The notes: a model not told the origin generated them from the letters alone. A stretch of DNA of 59,525 nucleotides from an uncultured Victivallales bacterium (GCA_934661375.1 CAKUJH010000021.1:1-59525); one strand, 5' to 3'; shown: positions 9,507-18,252, counted from the stretch's first letter. Numbers and translations: made by a program.

Positions 9507-9534
9507 ATTATATCCGGAAAGCCGTTTTTTGCAA
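9507..9534 (-). promoter_or_regulatory. Sigma70-type promoter of the glycan operon
   Basis: On the minus strand TTGCAA (9529-9534) and a perfect TATAAT (9507-9512) are separated by 16 bases. The -35 box is also the first six bases of the direct repeat at 9529-9551, so a protein bound there would touch RNA polymerase at -35, as expected for an AraC-type activator. Confidence 0.65.
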
Positions 9535-9551
9535 TAGCCTGATTCCGGCAA
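9529..9551 (+). promoter_or_regulatory. Direct repeat copy 1, putative AraC-type operator
   Basis: TTGCAA, eight variable bases, then TTCCGGCAA. The same pattern with the same spacing recurs at 9631-9653. Bipartite direct repeats of about this length are typical AraC/XylS binding sites, and the neighbouring gene encodes such a regulator. Confidence 0.6.
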
Positions 9552-9630
9552 AAGATATGGAAATCCGACAATTTATCTATGTAAACTTCAAAAATGCCGT
9601 TTTTTTTATCGGAATGAAGACATATCCGGT

Positions 9631-9653
9631 TTGCAAAAATGCGTTTCCGGCAA
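9631..9653 (+). promoter_or_regulatory. Direct repeat copy 2, putative AraC-type operator
   Basis: TTGCAA, eight variable bases, then TTCCGGCAA, identical in its fixed positions to the copy at 9529-9551 and offset by 102 bp. It lies 35 bases before the preferred start of the regulator gene, so it could also mediate autoregulation. Confidence 0.55.
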
Positions 9654-9687
9654 TACATTGGTTTCCAAAAACAAAGGAATCCGGAAC

Positions 9688-10557
9688 ATGCTTAAAGAGT
9701 ATCAGTATTCCGTCTGGAAATCGGGGCTGAAAAACGGCTGGCCGATTGCTCCGTTTTGTGTGGAAAATGTGGTTGTGGAAGGGGTGCGGCATTTCGAAGA
9801 ATCATACGCGGCTTATCTGATTTGCACACTGATTCATTCCGGACGTGTGGTCTACCGGATCGAAGGACAGAAATATGAACTGACCGGCGGCTGCATTCTG
9901 CTGATTCCGCCGAATATGCGGTATTCTTTTTCCAGTGCCGCCGGATATCGGAAACAGGTACTGGAAATACAGGGGACGTGTCTGGTGTCCATCCTTTCCG
10001 CGCTGGGTTTGAGCCGTCCGCAGCTGCTTCAATCGGAAAAATTCTCTATGCTTTCAGAAACCATTGACCGGATTGAGGAGTATCTGCTGAAGAAGGACCC
10101 GAATTCGATTCCGGAGCTTACCGGCAGAACGTATGCTTTGCTGCACAGTCTGTCGCAATTGGTTTCGGTTCATCGAAAACCGGAAGATCATCTGCTGAGT
10201 CAGGCATTGAGTCTGCTGGAAAACTGTACGGATAATTTCATGTCCATTCCGGAAATAGCCCGGTCTCTTTCCCTGAATGAACGTGCGTTGCAGCGCATGA
10301 TCTGCAAATCGCAGGGCGTTTCTCCGAAACAGCTTCGGAATCATTTCCGTCTGGAGAATGCCAGGCATCTGCTTCAGTATACAGAATTGTCCATCAAGGA
10401 AATTGCTTTTTTTCTGGGATACTGCAATCCGAATTATTTCAGTTCGGAATTCCGGCGGCTGGCGGGAGTGTCTCCCAGAGATTTCCGCCGGAATCTGGCG
10501 GGAGAGACGGCAAACAGTTCGGGTGAAAAACAGATCGTCTGCGCAGAAAATCCATAA
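9688..10557 (+). CDS. AraC/XylS family transcriptional regulator, 289 aa
   Basis: The N-terminal half (about 1-160) is a cupin-like sugar-sensing domain (GQKYELTGGCILLIPPNMRY). The C-terminal 100 residues carry the two AraC helix-turn-helix motifs, seen in IPEIARSLSLNERALQRM and IKEIAFFLGYCNPNYFSSEF, ending with the usual GVSPRDFRR. The frame is open from 9631, but the ATG at 9688 has AAAGGA nine bases upstream and is preferred. It is divergent from the pseudopilin-led operon and followed 188 bases later by the beta-helix gene, so it probably controls one or both. The direct repeats in its upstream region are the likely binding sites. Confidence 0.9.
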   Translation: MLKEYQYSVWKSGLKNGWPIAPFCVENVVVEGVRHFEESYAAYLICTLIHSGRVVYRIEGQKYELTGGCILLIPPNMRYSFSSAAGYRKQVLEIQGTCLVSILSALGLSRPQLLQSEKFSMLSETIDRIEEYLLKKDPNSIPELTGRTYALLHSLSQLVSVHRKPEDHLLSQALSLLENCTDNFMSIPEIARSLSLNERALQRMICKSQGVSPKQLRNHFRLENARHLLQYTELSIKEIAFFLGYCNPNYFSSEFRRLAGVSPRDFRRNLAGETANSSGEKQIVCAENP

Positions 10558-10670
10558 CTTTTTCTTTTCGCACGGAACACGCCTGAATGTGCTGTTTCCT
10601 GTTGAAAGACATCCGGGGAATTGCATAGATTATTTGTCTTAAATCCATATGTATTGCGAATGAGTCGTCA

Positions 10671-10699
10671 TTGCAAAAGAAATCAGGTTCTGCTATATT
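10671..10699 (+). promoter_or_regulatory. Promoter of the beta-helix/MFS/CE15 operon
   Basis: TTGCAA (10671-10676), a 17-base spacer and TATATT (10694-10699), about 47 bases before the ATG at 10746. The TTGCAA half of the AraC-type repeat is present, but the TTCCGGCAA half is not, so joint control by the adjacent regulator is only possible. Confidence 0.55.
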
Positions 10700-10745
10700 T
10701 GGCATTCGGCAAGAAAAAGAACCACCCAGCCGAAAGGAGCAATGA

Positions 10746-12818
10746 ATGTCATTCACCGCAATACATGTAAGCCTTGACGGAAACGACGGGAATCCCGGTA
10801 CCGAAGCTGAACCGCTGGCTTCGATTCAGACCGCTTACAACCGGTTGTCTGTACTGGAAAACAGCCACCGTTCCGGGAACATCTATATCCATGGCGGTGT
10901 GTATGTTCTGCGGAAACCTTTGCATTTTACCCGGAATATCCGGGTAACTTTACAGCCGTTCGGGGATGAAACGGTGATTTTACAGGGCGGCGTTCCGCTT
11001 TCCGGCTGGGGGACTGCGGAACTGAATGGTCATCCGGTTCTGCGTATGGAGCTGTCTTCTCTGCCGGCGGATTTCAATCAGGTTTATGTCAACGGACGGT
11101 TATGCCGCGCTGCCTCGCTGCCGAAACAGGGCGGATTCAAAGTTGCGAATCACAATACCCGGCTTTTCCCGCGGCGGAACAGCAGAGAGGGAATCTGTTT
11201 CCGGACTGCTTCGGACTGCTTCAATCCGGACTGGCATGATCCGCAGAACATCAGAATTCTGATGACGCATTACTGGGTGGATGAGCATCTGAAATTTGCA
11301 TCTTACGATGCGGAAAAACGGGAAATCACGGTTCAGACTCCGTTCTGTATGCTGCCAGATGCGGACAAGACGGAATTCCGTTTCACGAATGTCCGCGAGG
11401 CTCTGACCGAACCCGGGGAATACTATTTTGACCGTCAGGAATCCACCCTGTACTATTATCCTCATCCGGGTGAAACGGCAGCGAATACCGAGCTGGTCAT
11501 ACCGGAAGCCGGTGTATTGGTTTATGCCGGCGGACAGCAGAGCGGTCTGACTCTGAAAAACCTGCAGTTCCGTTATGCCGGCGGCTGGGATCCGGTACTG
11601 AAAATGAATTTTGATCTGCGCGATCCGGAACTTCCGGCAATCCGCAATACCGTTGACAACTGTGGTCCGGCTTGGCAGATGAAATCCGGCAGATTCCGGC
11701 AGGGAGTACAGGCCGCGATGCAGCTGCCCGGAGTGCTGATGTTTGACGGCGTCAGCCGCTGCACAGTGCGGGAATGCCGGATTTCGCATGTCGGATGGTA
11801 TGGAATCTGCGTGGCATCCGGGTGTCATGATCTGACTTTTGAGCAGAACGAAATTACTGGAACAGGGGGCGGAGGAATCCGGATATCCGGCATTCATCAT
11901 GCCGATCTGGTGAAAACCGGCGATTTTTCCCGGCTGACGCGCCGGCTGGTGATTCGCGGCAACGAGATCCATCACTGCGGAGTAATTTATCCTTCGGCGC
12001 CGGGAGTTTTCGCGGCACACGCCAGAGAAATGCTGATCGAACATAATCATCTGCATCATCTGAATTATTCCGGGATTTCCTGCGGCTGGACCTGGGGATT
12101 CTGTGAGACGGTGAGCTGTGAAAACAGAATCAGCTGGAACCTGATTCATGATCTTGGCGGCGGTGAACTTTCGGACATGGGGGCGGTTTACCTGCTGGGA
12201 ATCCAGCCGGGAACAAAAGTCGATCACAATGTCATCTGCCGGGTCCGGGATCGGAATTACGGCGGTTGGGGAATTTATCTGGATGAAGGTTCGTCGCATA
12301 TCGTGATCGAGAAAAATCTGGTTTATGACTGTTCCAGCGAACCGTTTCATCTGCATTTCGGTCGTGAAAATCTGCTGCGGGACAATATTTTTGCATTCGG
12401 CGGCAAAAGCTGTCTCTATAACGAACGGAGGAGCAACCGGCTGTATTCGTGTCCCGGTCAAAATTTTTCATGCAGCCTGAATTGTCTGAACAATGTGTTC
12501 ATCAGTGACGGCAAGCCGTTTTATTCCGGCGGCAAACCGGGCGTATTCGGGCGTGAACACGTTCTGACGGACTGCAACTGGTTCTATGATTTGCGGTCGG
12601 AGGAAGGATGTTTCTGTTCCCTGTCGAATGGACTTCGGCGGCTGGAACGGACACAATGGCAGGCACTGGGACACGACCGGAATTCGCGCTGCGGAAATCC
12701 AGGATTTGCGGATCTCGCCGGACGTGATTTCCGGCTTGCTCCGGGTTCAGCCCTGAAGAAAAAGCAATGGAAGATGTGGAATTTTCAACTCGCTGGGGTG
12801 AAACATGAATCACACTGA
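10746..12818 (+). CDS. Right-handed beta-helix protein, GH141-like or lyase-like, 690 aa, no signal peptide
   Basis: The N-terminus VSLDGNDGNPGTEAEPLASI is the standard opening of right-handed parallel beta-helix carbohydrate enzymes. An inserted domain has the GEYYFDRQESTLYYYP motif seen in GH141-type and related proteins. Many short repeats with Asn ladders follow (residues about 330-580, for example LVIRGNEIHHCG, MLIEHNHLHHLNYSGI). These features suggest an enzyme acting on pectin, xylan or similar side chains. Unlike most such enzymes it has no signal peptide, so it would be cytoplasmic. AAAGGAGC precedes the ATG by five bases. The last 14 bases overlap the MFS gene, which implies translational coupling. 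The exact enzyme class is unproven. Confidence 0.78.
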   Translation: MSFTAIHVSLDGNDGNPGTEAEPLASIQTAYNRLSVLENSHRSGNIYIHGGVYVLRKPLHFTRNIRVTLQPFGDETVILQGGVPLSGWGTAELNGHPVLRMELSSLPADFNQVYVNGRLCRAASLPKQGGFKVANHNTRLFPRRNSREGICFRTASDCFNPDWHDPQNIRILMTHYWVDEHLKFASYDAEKREITVQTPFCMLPDADKTEFRFTNVREALTEPGEYYFDRQESTLYYYPHPGETAANTELVIPEAGVLVYAGGQQSGLTLKNLQFRYAGGWDPVLKMNFDLRDPELPAIRNTVDNCGPAWQMKSGRFRQGVQAAMQLPGVLMFDGVSRCTVRECRISHVGWYGICVASGCHDLTFEQNEITGTGGGGIRISGIHHADLVKTGDFSRLTRRLVIRGNEIHHCGVIYPSAPGVFAAHAREMLIEHNHLHHLNYSGISCGWTWGFCETVSCENRISWNLIHDLGGGELSDMGAVYLLGIQPGTKVDHNVICRVRDRNYGGWGIYLDEGSSHIVIEKNLVYDCSSEPFHLHFGRENLLRDNIFAFGGKSCLYNERRSNRLYSCPGQNFSCSLNCLNNVFISDGKPFYSGGKPGVFGREHVLTDCNWFYDLRSEEGCFCSLSNGLRRLERTQWQALGHDRNSRCGNPGFADLAGRDFRLAPGSALKKKQWKMWNFQLAGVKHESH

Positions 12819-14079
12819 CCCGCAGCTGCGCAACCAGAAGATTTACCGGGACTTTGCTACCTGTGAAGCGGCATGTTTTGCGGTTTGCGGAGAATCATTG
12901 CTGATCCTGATTGCTATTCACTTCGGTTTCGGCGATGCTTTCAGCACCATGATTGGTTCGTTCCTTTATCTGAGCTATCTGGTTCTGCCGGCAGGGTATT
13001 ACTTTGCGGCAAAGATGGGCGTGGCGAAAAGCATTGCTTTTCAAACCATGATTTCGGTACTGGGCGTGCTGTTCATGATCCTTGCAGTGCTGATTTTCGG
13101 CATATCCCGTGACTGGGCGGGATGCCTGCTGACTTTCGGAACGGTGCTGTTCTTTTTCACGAAATCCTCGGCATCCGCAATGGTGTTTCCGCTGCAGGCC
13201 AACATCAGCAACAACCAGAACCGTCCGCACATGCTGGGAGAGATCGCGGCGTGGTCCCATGCCGCCGCTCTGCTGACAACTCTCGCGGGATCGTTGATTC
13301 TGCATCTGTTCAAAAACGAGTGGACGTATCCCGGTCTGCTGATTGGCGGAGGGGTGCTGGGGGTTCTCGGTGCTCTGCGCATCCGGACCATGAAGGAACC
13401 GGAAATCCTGCGGCAGATTGCCGGACGCCCGATTCTTCCGCAGATACTGTTAAGCTGGCGCGATCCGGGAATCCGGAAACAGCTGATTCTGGGCGTATGC
13501 CTGAATTTGTCACTCATCATGCTGATTCCGGTGGAAATGCTGGCGGTCAAACGGGGGGGACATTTCAGCGATTCTCATGTTACGGCTCTTTGGGCGGTGA
13601 AGGTGGTCGCTTCGATTGCGGGGGCATCGCTGTGGAGTTTTCTGACGCGGCGTTTCGGTTCAGGAAAAGTCATCTCTGGATCGGCTCTGCTGATTCCTCT
13701 GCTGTGTCTGTATTGGCTGACTGTCCCTGTGCCGCTGCTGTCCCGGACTGTTTTTCTGCCTTTCCTGATTTCCGGACTGATGGTGGTTTTTTACAGCAAT
13801 TCGCTGATGGATGTTTTTATGCAGACTGTTTTGCCGCGCAAACAGCAGGGCGGTTCTTTGCTGGTTCTGGTGGTTACGGGCGGAATTGCAGGAGTAGCGG
13901 GTATTGGGCTGAATGCATTCATTTTTTCGGTGCTGGAATATTTCCGTGACCAGGGAACAGGAGACATGTTTTCCTACCGTCTGTATTTCCTGACAGCTCT
14001 GCTGTTTTTTCTGCCTGTGGTGTTTCTGATAAAGAAATTCCTGCCTGAATCTGTGAAAATTTCAAGAAAACTCAAATAA
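12805..14079 (+). CDS. MFS-type transporter, 424 aa
   Basis: About twelve hydrophobic helices arranged in two halves with a hydrophilic central loop near residues 195-215 (RIRTMKEPEILRQIAGRPIL), the layout of a major facilitator permease. No family-specific sugar motif is evident. It starts inside the end of the beta-helix gene and ends 18 bases before the CE15 esterase gene. It most likely imports the oligosaccharide that the two cytoplasmic enzymes on either side process. The substrate is an inference from context. Confidence 0.8.
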   Translation: MNHTDPQLRNQKIYRDFATCEAACFAVCGESLLILIAIHFGFGDAFSTMIGSFLYLSYLVLPAGYYFAAKMGVAKSIAFQTMISVLGVLFMILAVLIFGISRDWAGCLLTFGTVLFFFTKSSASAMVFPLQANISNNQNRPHMLGEIAAWSHAAALLTTLAGSLILHLFKNEWTYPGLLIGGGVLGVLGALRIRTMKEPEILRQIAGRPILPQILLSWRDPGIRKQLILGVCLNLSLIMLIPVEMLAVKRGGHFSDSHVTALWAVKVVASIAGASLWSFLTRRFGSGKVISGSALLIPLLCLYWLTVPVPLLSRTVFLPFLISGLMVVFYSNSLMDVFMQTVLPRKQQGGSLLVLVVTGGIAGVAGIGLNAFIFSVLEYFRDQGTGDMFSYRLYFLTALLFFLPVVFLIKKFLPESVKISRKLK

Positions 14080-14097
14080 GGAAGGGAGTGTACCCGC

Positions 14098-15330
14098 ATG
14101 TATAAACAGAGTATTCCATGGATCGAAAACAATAATGAGAACGAGATTCCGCCGTATCAGCTGCCGGATCCGCTGCTTTGCGGTGACGGTTCAAGAATCG
14201 TTTCCGCAGAAGACTGGAAGACCCGCCGTCGTCCGGAACTGCTGACCCTTTTCCGGGACATCATGTACGGCAATCCGCCGCCGATGCCGGATAAAATACA
14301 GGTAACTCTGCTTACCGAAAAGAAAGATGCCAGGAATGGAACGGCGGTTCGCCGGGAGTTCATGCTGGACTTCCGGATGGATGATGGACGCCGTCATTCG
14401 GTGATAGTTCTGTTGTATATTCCATCGCAGGTTCAAGGGAAAGTCCCCGTATGTGTCAATCTTACTTTCGGCGGAAATCAAACACTTACGGATGAACCGG
14501 ATGTCATCATGACTGGGCTTCAGGGGAAACGTGATTCCCGTTTTCTGGCACCGCACCGCAACTCGCGGTGTTGTCCGATAGACCTGATCCTGCAGCACGG
14601 GTATGCCTTGGCGATCGCTTCTTATCATGACTTTTTCCCGGATTTCGCCGACAGCTGGGGGGCAAGCATCTATGAATTGTTTCGGAATCCGGAGGAACTT
14701 GCGCCGGGAAGCCGACCGAAAGATGCTTCTGCGATTGCTGCATGGGCATGGGGGTATTCCCGCGTTCTGGACGGAGTGCTGTCATTCCCGGAAATAGATG
14801 AGAAAAAGGCTTTTTGTATCGGACACTCCCGCCTGGGAAAATCCGCGCTGTGGGCAGGTGCTCAGGATGAACGGTTCGGGATGGTTTGCGTCAATAATTC
14901 CGGCTGTGGCGGAGCAGCATTGAGCCGTCGGCTTTTCGGAGAGACGATTTACTCCATGTACTGGTATTTCAATATCGGCGAGTGGTGGTTTACTGAAAAA
15001 ATGAAAGAATACGCTGTACATGTGGAAAATTTGCCGTTTGATCAGCACGAACTGCTGGCACTGGCAGCACCCCGGACAGTAGTTGTTCACAGTGCATCAG
15101 AGGATCTGTGGGCGGATCCCAAGGGGGAATACCTTGCCGCTTATCATGCGGGTCCGGTGTACCGTCTGTTTGGGAAAACCGGTCTGAATTCGGAAAATCC
15201 GCCTCCGCCGGATCAGGCAGTCGGCACTGACATTCGCTATTTTATGCGGACCGGCGGGCATGATCTGTTGCTGGCGGATTGGCAACATTATCTGTCGGCT
15301 GCCGACTGTGTGTTCGATTCCGAACCCTGA
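14098..15330 (+). CDS. CE15 glucuronoyl esterase-like alpha/beta hydrolase, 410 aa, cytoplasmic
   Basis: The nucleophile elbow GHSRLGKSALWAGA (Ser about 244) and the downstream NNSGCGGAALSRR segment are diagnostic of carbohydrate esterase family 15, which cleaves ester bonds between 4-O-methyl-glucuronic acid on xylan and lignin alcohols or methanol. His 388 in the GGHDLL loop is the likely catalytic His, and the SASEDLWADP loop (335-341) offers the acid. Most described CE15 enzymes are secreted; this one begins MYKQSIPW with no signal peptide. It closes a three-gene operon with the beta-helix protein and MFS transporter, 18 bases after the latter, and runs convergently toward the ROK gene. 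Confidence 0.88.
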   Translation: MYKQSIPWIENNNENEIPPYQLPDPLLCGDGSRIVSAEDWKTRRRPELLTLFRDIMYGNPPPMPDKIQVTLLTEKKDARNGTAVRREFMLDFRMDDGRRHSVIVLLYIPSQVQGKVPVCVNLTFGGNQTLTDEPDVIMTGLQGKRDSRFLAPHRNSRCCPIDLILQHGYALAIASYHDFFPDFADSWGASIYELFRNPEELAPGSRPKDASAIAAWAWGYSRVLDGVLSFPEIDEKKAFCIGHSRLGKSALWAGAQDERFGMVCVNNSGCGGAALSRRLFGETIYSMYWYFNIGEWWFTEKMKEYAVHVENLPFDQHELLALAAPRTVVVHSASEDLWADPKGEYLAAYHAGPVYRLFGKTGLNSENPPPPDQAVGTDIRYFMRTGGHDLLLADWQHYLSAADCVFDSEP

Positions 15331-15344
15331 TTGCTGTGATTGAA

Positions 15345-16511
15345 TTAAAGCAGGCCCAGGTATTTCCCGCGCATCATCTGCGCGGCACCGGCAGCCGCAG
15401 CTTCCGGCGGGGCTTTGGAGATCTCCAGACGCAAATGACGGACCACTCCCGGAAAACAATTCAGCTTCAGAATATTACGGATCGAGTCCGTCAGCAGGTC
15501 GCCCATCGCAGTTAGACTGCCGCTCAGAACGATCAATGACGGATTCAGCAAGGTAACCGCCACGGACAGCGCTTTGCCGATTTTTTCACAGACATCAACC
15601 GCGATAATGCGTGCCGCCTTATCTGTCCGGGCGTACTGTGCAAAGCGTTCCAATGTGAAGTTCTGCATCTGCAAGGCTGTTTCCACGCCGTTGTTCAGCG
15701 CTTCCTGAACCCGGCGGATGATTTCCGTTTCTCCGGCAACCGCTTCCAGACACCCCCGGTTGCCGCAGCGGCAGAGCGGTCCGTTCGGGTCAATTACAAT
15801 ATGACCGATTTCCATTGCCTGATTGGAGTCTCCGGTGAAGCATTCGCCGTTTTTGATGAATCCGCCGCCGATGCCGCTGCCGAGCGCCAGATGGAACAGG
15901 CTCTGATCCGAAGGGAAATGTCGAATCTGACACTCCATGAATGTCTTGACCATGCATTCCGGCCAGACCCCGGAGACCACGCCGAATTCGCGGGTCAGCC
16001 ATTCGCCGGTCGCTGCCTCCACCCAGCCGGGGACGTTGACCGCGCGGATGGAAAATCCGCGTGGAATATCCACCAGTCCGGGATCGGCAAAACCGATGCC
16101 GCCAAGTTTTTCCCACCACGGACCGGCAAGCTGTTTCAGACGGCAGAGAGTCTCGCGGATTTCCTGCCGGCAGCCCGCCAGCGTTTTCCGGTCGCCTGCC
16201 TGAGTTTCTGTCTGAAAAAGAATTTTCCCGGTCATGTCGGTGAAAACCGCAAGGGTTCGGCTTTCCTGAAAGTCAATGCCGGCAAAACAACGGCAGCCGG
16301 GCGTGAAAGAGAGAGCCGGCGCTTTTCGTCCGGTTTTCTTTCCGGTGCGCTCCGGTTCGCAGAGCAGCCCCTGTTTTTTCAGCTGGTCTATGGCATACAG
16401 CACGGTAGCTGCCCGGCAGCCGGTAATCCTGACGATTTCCGGGCGGGTCACTGAACCGTTCATGAAAATTCGTCTCAGAATGGTTTTGCCGATTTCCTGA
16501 TCTTTTGTCAT
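15345..16511 (-). CDS. ROK family transcriptional regulator, 388 aa
   Basis: An N-terminal winged helix-turn-helix (about 1-60, with VTRPEIVRITGCRAATVLYA) is joined to a ROK sugar-kinase-like domain. The kinase part has the LGSGIGGGFI phosphate loop and the ROK zinc site GH...CRCGNRGCLE. This is the NagC/XylR/Mlc architecture, so it probably represses a sugar operon and responds to a sugar ligand. The frame stays open to 16586 (TTG) with another ATG at 16547. A promoter with -10 at 16554-16559 would place transcription start near 16545, which favours the ATG at 16511. None of the starts has a strong Shine-Dalgarno site. It is divergent from the aminotransferase gene. Confidence 0.85.
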   Translation of the reverse strand: MTKDQEIGKTILRRIFMNGSVTRPEIVRITGCRAATVLYAIDQLKKQGLLCEPERTGKKTGRKAPALSFTPGCRCFAGIDFQESRTLAVFTDMTGKILFQTETQAGDRKTLAGCRQEIRETLCRLKQLAGPWWEKLGGIGFADPGLVDIPRGFSIRAVNVPGWVEAATGEWLTREFGVVSGVWPECMVKTFMECQIRHFPSDQSLFHLALGSGIGGGFIKNGECFTGDSNQAMEIGHIVIDPNGPLCRCGNRGCLEAVAGETEIIRRVQEALNNGVETALQMQNFTLERFAQYARTDKAARIIAVDVCEKIGKALSVAVTLLNPSLIVLSGSLTAMGDLLTDSIRNILKLNCFPGVVRHLRLEISKAPPEAAAAGAAQMMRGKYLGLL

Positions 16512-16553
16512 GATGAAACAAGGTTTAATCTCTATTTTGTGATTCATTTTCGT

Positions 16554-16582
16554 ATTATAATATAAATCTTTTTTGGTGAAAA
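16554..16582 (-). promoter_or_regulatory. Promoter of the ROK regulator gene
   Basis: On the minus strand TTTTCA (16577-16582), 17 bases, then a perfect TATAAT (16554-16559). A transcript from here would leave about 30 untranslated bases before the ATG at 16511. Confidence 0.5.
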
Positions 16583-16682
16583 ACAATCATTTTAATGAAA
16601 AAATGTTTGATTTTTCTGGAAAAACAACTTATGTTTAAACCAGATGAAAACCAAAAACCTGAATCTGGAAGGAGATGTTCTT

Positions 16683-18005
16683 ATGAGCGAAAAGAAATCC
16701 GGTGGAGATTTTCGTTATGCAGTCGGAGAAAGCAAAGTGCCGTGGCATGCGGTCGGAGAGTATTTCAACGGCGGCGACGCCCTGGAAATGATCAAATTTC
16801 TGCTGCCGGATTCCGGATCGGCGGAATATGCCGCTCTTCTGGAAAAAGTCGGTGCGGATCTGAATGCGCTTGCCGCTCACAGCGGACGCGCCACCAAACT
16901 GACGCTGGGCAAAAAAGTTGCAGAAGTTGAAGCCGCCGCATGTGAAATGTTCGGCAGCAAATACGCCTGTTTCACTGCCAACTGGACCGGCGGTATGGAA
17001 ATCGCTTATAAGCTGGCGGGTCTTCAGCCGGGCGATGAAGTCATCATGCCGGCTGTAACCTTCATTGCCACGATGGCGTATCCGCTGTCCATCGGCGCGA
17101 AGATCGTGTTTGCCGACGTTGAGCCTGAAACCATCAATCTCGACCCGGCGGATGTCGCCCGCAAAATCACTCCGAAAACCAAAATGATTGTTCCGGTCCA
17201 CCTCGGCGGTTTCCCCGTGGATATGGACCCGATCATGGAATTGGCGAAGCAGCACGGTCTGTTTGTCATGGAAGACGCGGCGCACGGTATGGGCGGCGGC
17301 TACAAAGGACGCAAACTCGGTGCGATCGGACACTTCGGCGGATTCTCGCTGCACGAAGTGAAGAACATCAATTCGCTGGGCGAAGGCGGCATTCTGCTGT
17401 GCCAGGATGACCTTGCCGGGAAACAGCTGCCGGGCGCGCGTTTCCTGGGACTGGATTTCACCCGTAAGATCAAAGACTGGCTGTACGACATTTCTCCGCT
17501 GACCGACCGGTTCGGCAATGTGCATGTTGCCGGGAACAGTTCCGCAACGGAAATCCAGGCTCTGGGCTGTCTGCTCCAGATGAAACGTCTGGACGGTATC
17601 ATTGCCCAGCGCCGCGAAGCCGCGGAATATATGAATCAGGTGCTGTCGGAAGAACCGGGCATTCTGGTGGAAAAAGCGGATACGGCAGAAACTTACGGTA
17701 CGCATCACCTGTATCTGCTGCGTATCGATCCCGAAAAAGTCGGCGGCGATATTCAGCAGCTTTCGGCAAAACTGGCAGCCAAAGGTCTGACCAATATCAC
17801 GCATTTCGGTCCGATGTACCGTTTCAATATCATGAAACAGCTCGGTTATGATGAAAATGCCATTGCGGCGACCTGTCCGGTTACGGAACGCATGTTCTAC
17901 AAGTGCTACACGCATCTGCCGCTGTACCCGCTGACCCGTGAACAGCTGGAGTATCAGGCAAAGGCGGTTGTGGAAGCGGTCCGGGAGATGAAACAGGGCA
18001 AATAA
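16683..18005 (+). CDS. DegT/DnrJ/EryC1/StrS family PLP aminotransferase, 440 aa
   Basis: A fold-type I PLP enzyme of the sugar aminotransferase family. VMEDAAHGMGG gives the PLP-pyridine Asp (about 198) and SLHEVKNINSLGEGG the Schiff-base Lys (about 227). The family transaminates nucleotide-linked 3- or 4-keto sugars. The frame opens at 16644, but AAGGAG sits eight bases before the ATG at 16683, which is preferred. It is longer than ArnB-type enzymes (about 380), with an extra N-terminal stretch of about 60 residues. It stands alone between the ROK regulator (divergent) and the small basic ORF, so its sugar pathway is not visible. The missing arnB function of the arn operon could be supplied by a family member like this, but nothing links them directly. 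Confidence 0.88.
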   Translation: MSEKKSGGDFRYAVGESKVPWHAVGEYFNGGDALEMIKFLLPDSGSAEYAALLEKVGADLNALAAHSGRATKLTLGKKVAEVEAAACEMFGSKYACFTANWTGGMEIAYKLAGLQPGDEVIMPAVTFIATMAYPLSIGAKIVFADVEPETINLDPADVARKITPKTKMIVPVHLGGFPVDMDPIMELAKQHGLFVMEDAAHGMGGGYKGRKLGAIGHFGGFSLHEVKNINSLGEGGILLCQDDLAGKQLPGARFLGLDFTRKIKDWLYDISPLTDRFGNVHVAGNSSATEIQALGCLLQMKRLDGIIAQRREAAEYMNQVLSEEPGILVEKADTAETYGTHHLYLLRIDPEKVGGDIQQLSAKLAAKGLTNITHFGPMYRFNIMKQLGYDENAIAATCPVTERMFYKCYTHLPLYPLTREQLEYQAKAVVEAVREMKQGK

Positions 18006-18023
18006 CAGTCGGGAAAACGGCTT

Positions 18024-18080
18024 GCCGGTTCGATTATCAGCTTTTTTTTGAAAAAAAACTGCTTTTTTATCGCAACCGGC
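18024..18080. terminator. Large hairpin downstream of the DegT gene
   Basis: GCCGGTT (18024-18030) pairs with AACCGGC (18074-18080), and a T8/A8 pair lies inside it. The arrangement can fold into a long stem and probably ends the aminotransferase transcript, although a T run directly after the right arm is missing. Confidence 0.4.
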
Positions 18081-18162
18081 TTGCTATTTTCATTTTTGAT
18101 GTTACATTGAATGCCATTGTTTTTTGAATTAAAACTCATTTATTCAAGAAAGATTTGTATCT

Positions 18163-18252
18163 ATGGGAAACCTGAGAAAAAAACGTCGTACCAAGATCGC
18201 GCAGCATAAACGCAAAAAAATGCGTAAGGCCATGCGCCACAAGACCAAGTAA
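18163..18252 (+). CDS. 29-residue basic ribosomal-protein-like ORF (AURKAIP1/COX24, bS22/mS38 type)
   Basis: The ORF encodes 29 residues starting MGNLRKKRRTKIAQHKRKK; about 60% are Lys, Arg or His. Such tiny MG-x-x-KKRR-K proteins are annotated as AURKAIP1/COX24-domain proteins, related to the mitochondrial small-subunit protein mS38 and the mycobacterial bS22. They bind the small ribosomal subunit near the decoding region. The composition and N-terminal pattern are the evidence; I cannot run a profile. The gene lies alone between the aminotransferase and ldcA genes and is followed by a strong hairpin. Its Shine-Dalgarno site is weak (AGAAAG about ten bases upstream). Confidence 0.75.
   Translation: MGNLRKKRRTKIAQHKRKKMRKAMRHKTK

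Larger units (their letters stand above)
9357..9687. promoter_or_regulatory. Divergent regulatory region between pseudopilin operon and araC-type gene
   Basis: A 331-base region with no gene. It holds the minus-strand promoter at 9507-9534, two copies of a 23-bp direct repeat (9529-9551, 9631-9653) and a 5' leader of roughly 145 bases for the pseudopilin mRNA. I saw no clear -35/-10 pair for the AraC gene itself. Confidence 0.7.

Noticed and set aside
16683..18005. DegT aminotransferase considered as the missing ArnB
   Set aside because: It is about 60 residues longer than ArnB, lies over 20 kb from the arn operon and has no arn neighbours, so the assignment is not supported.
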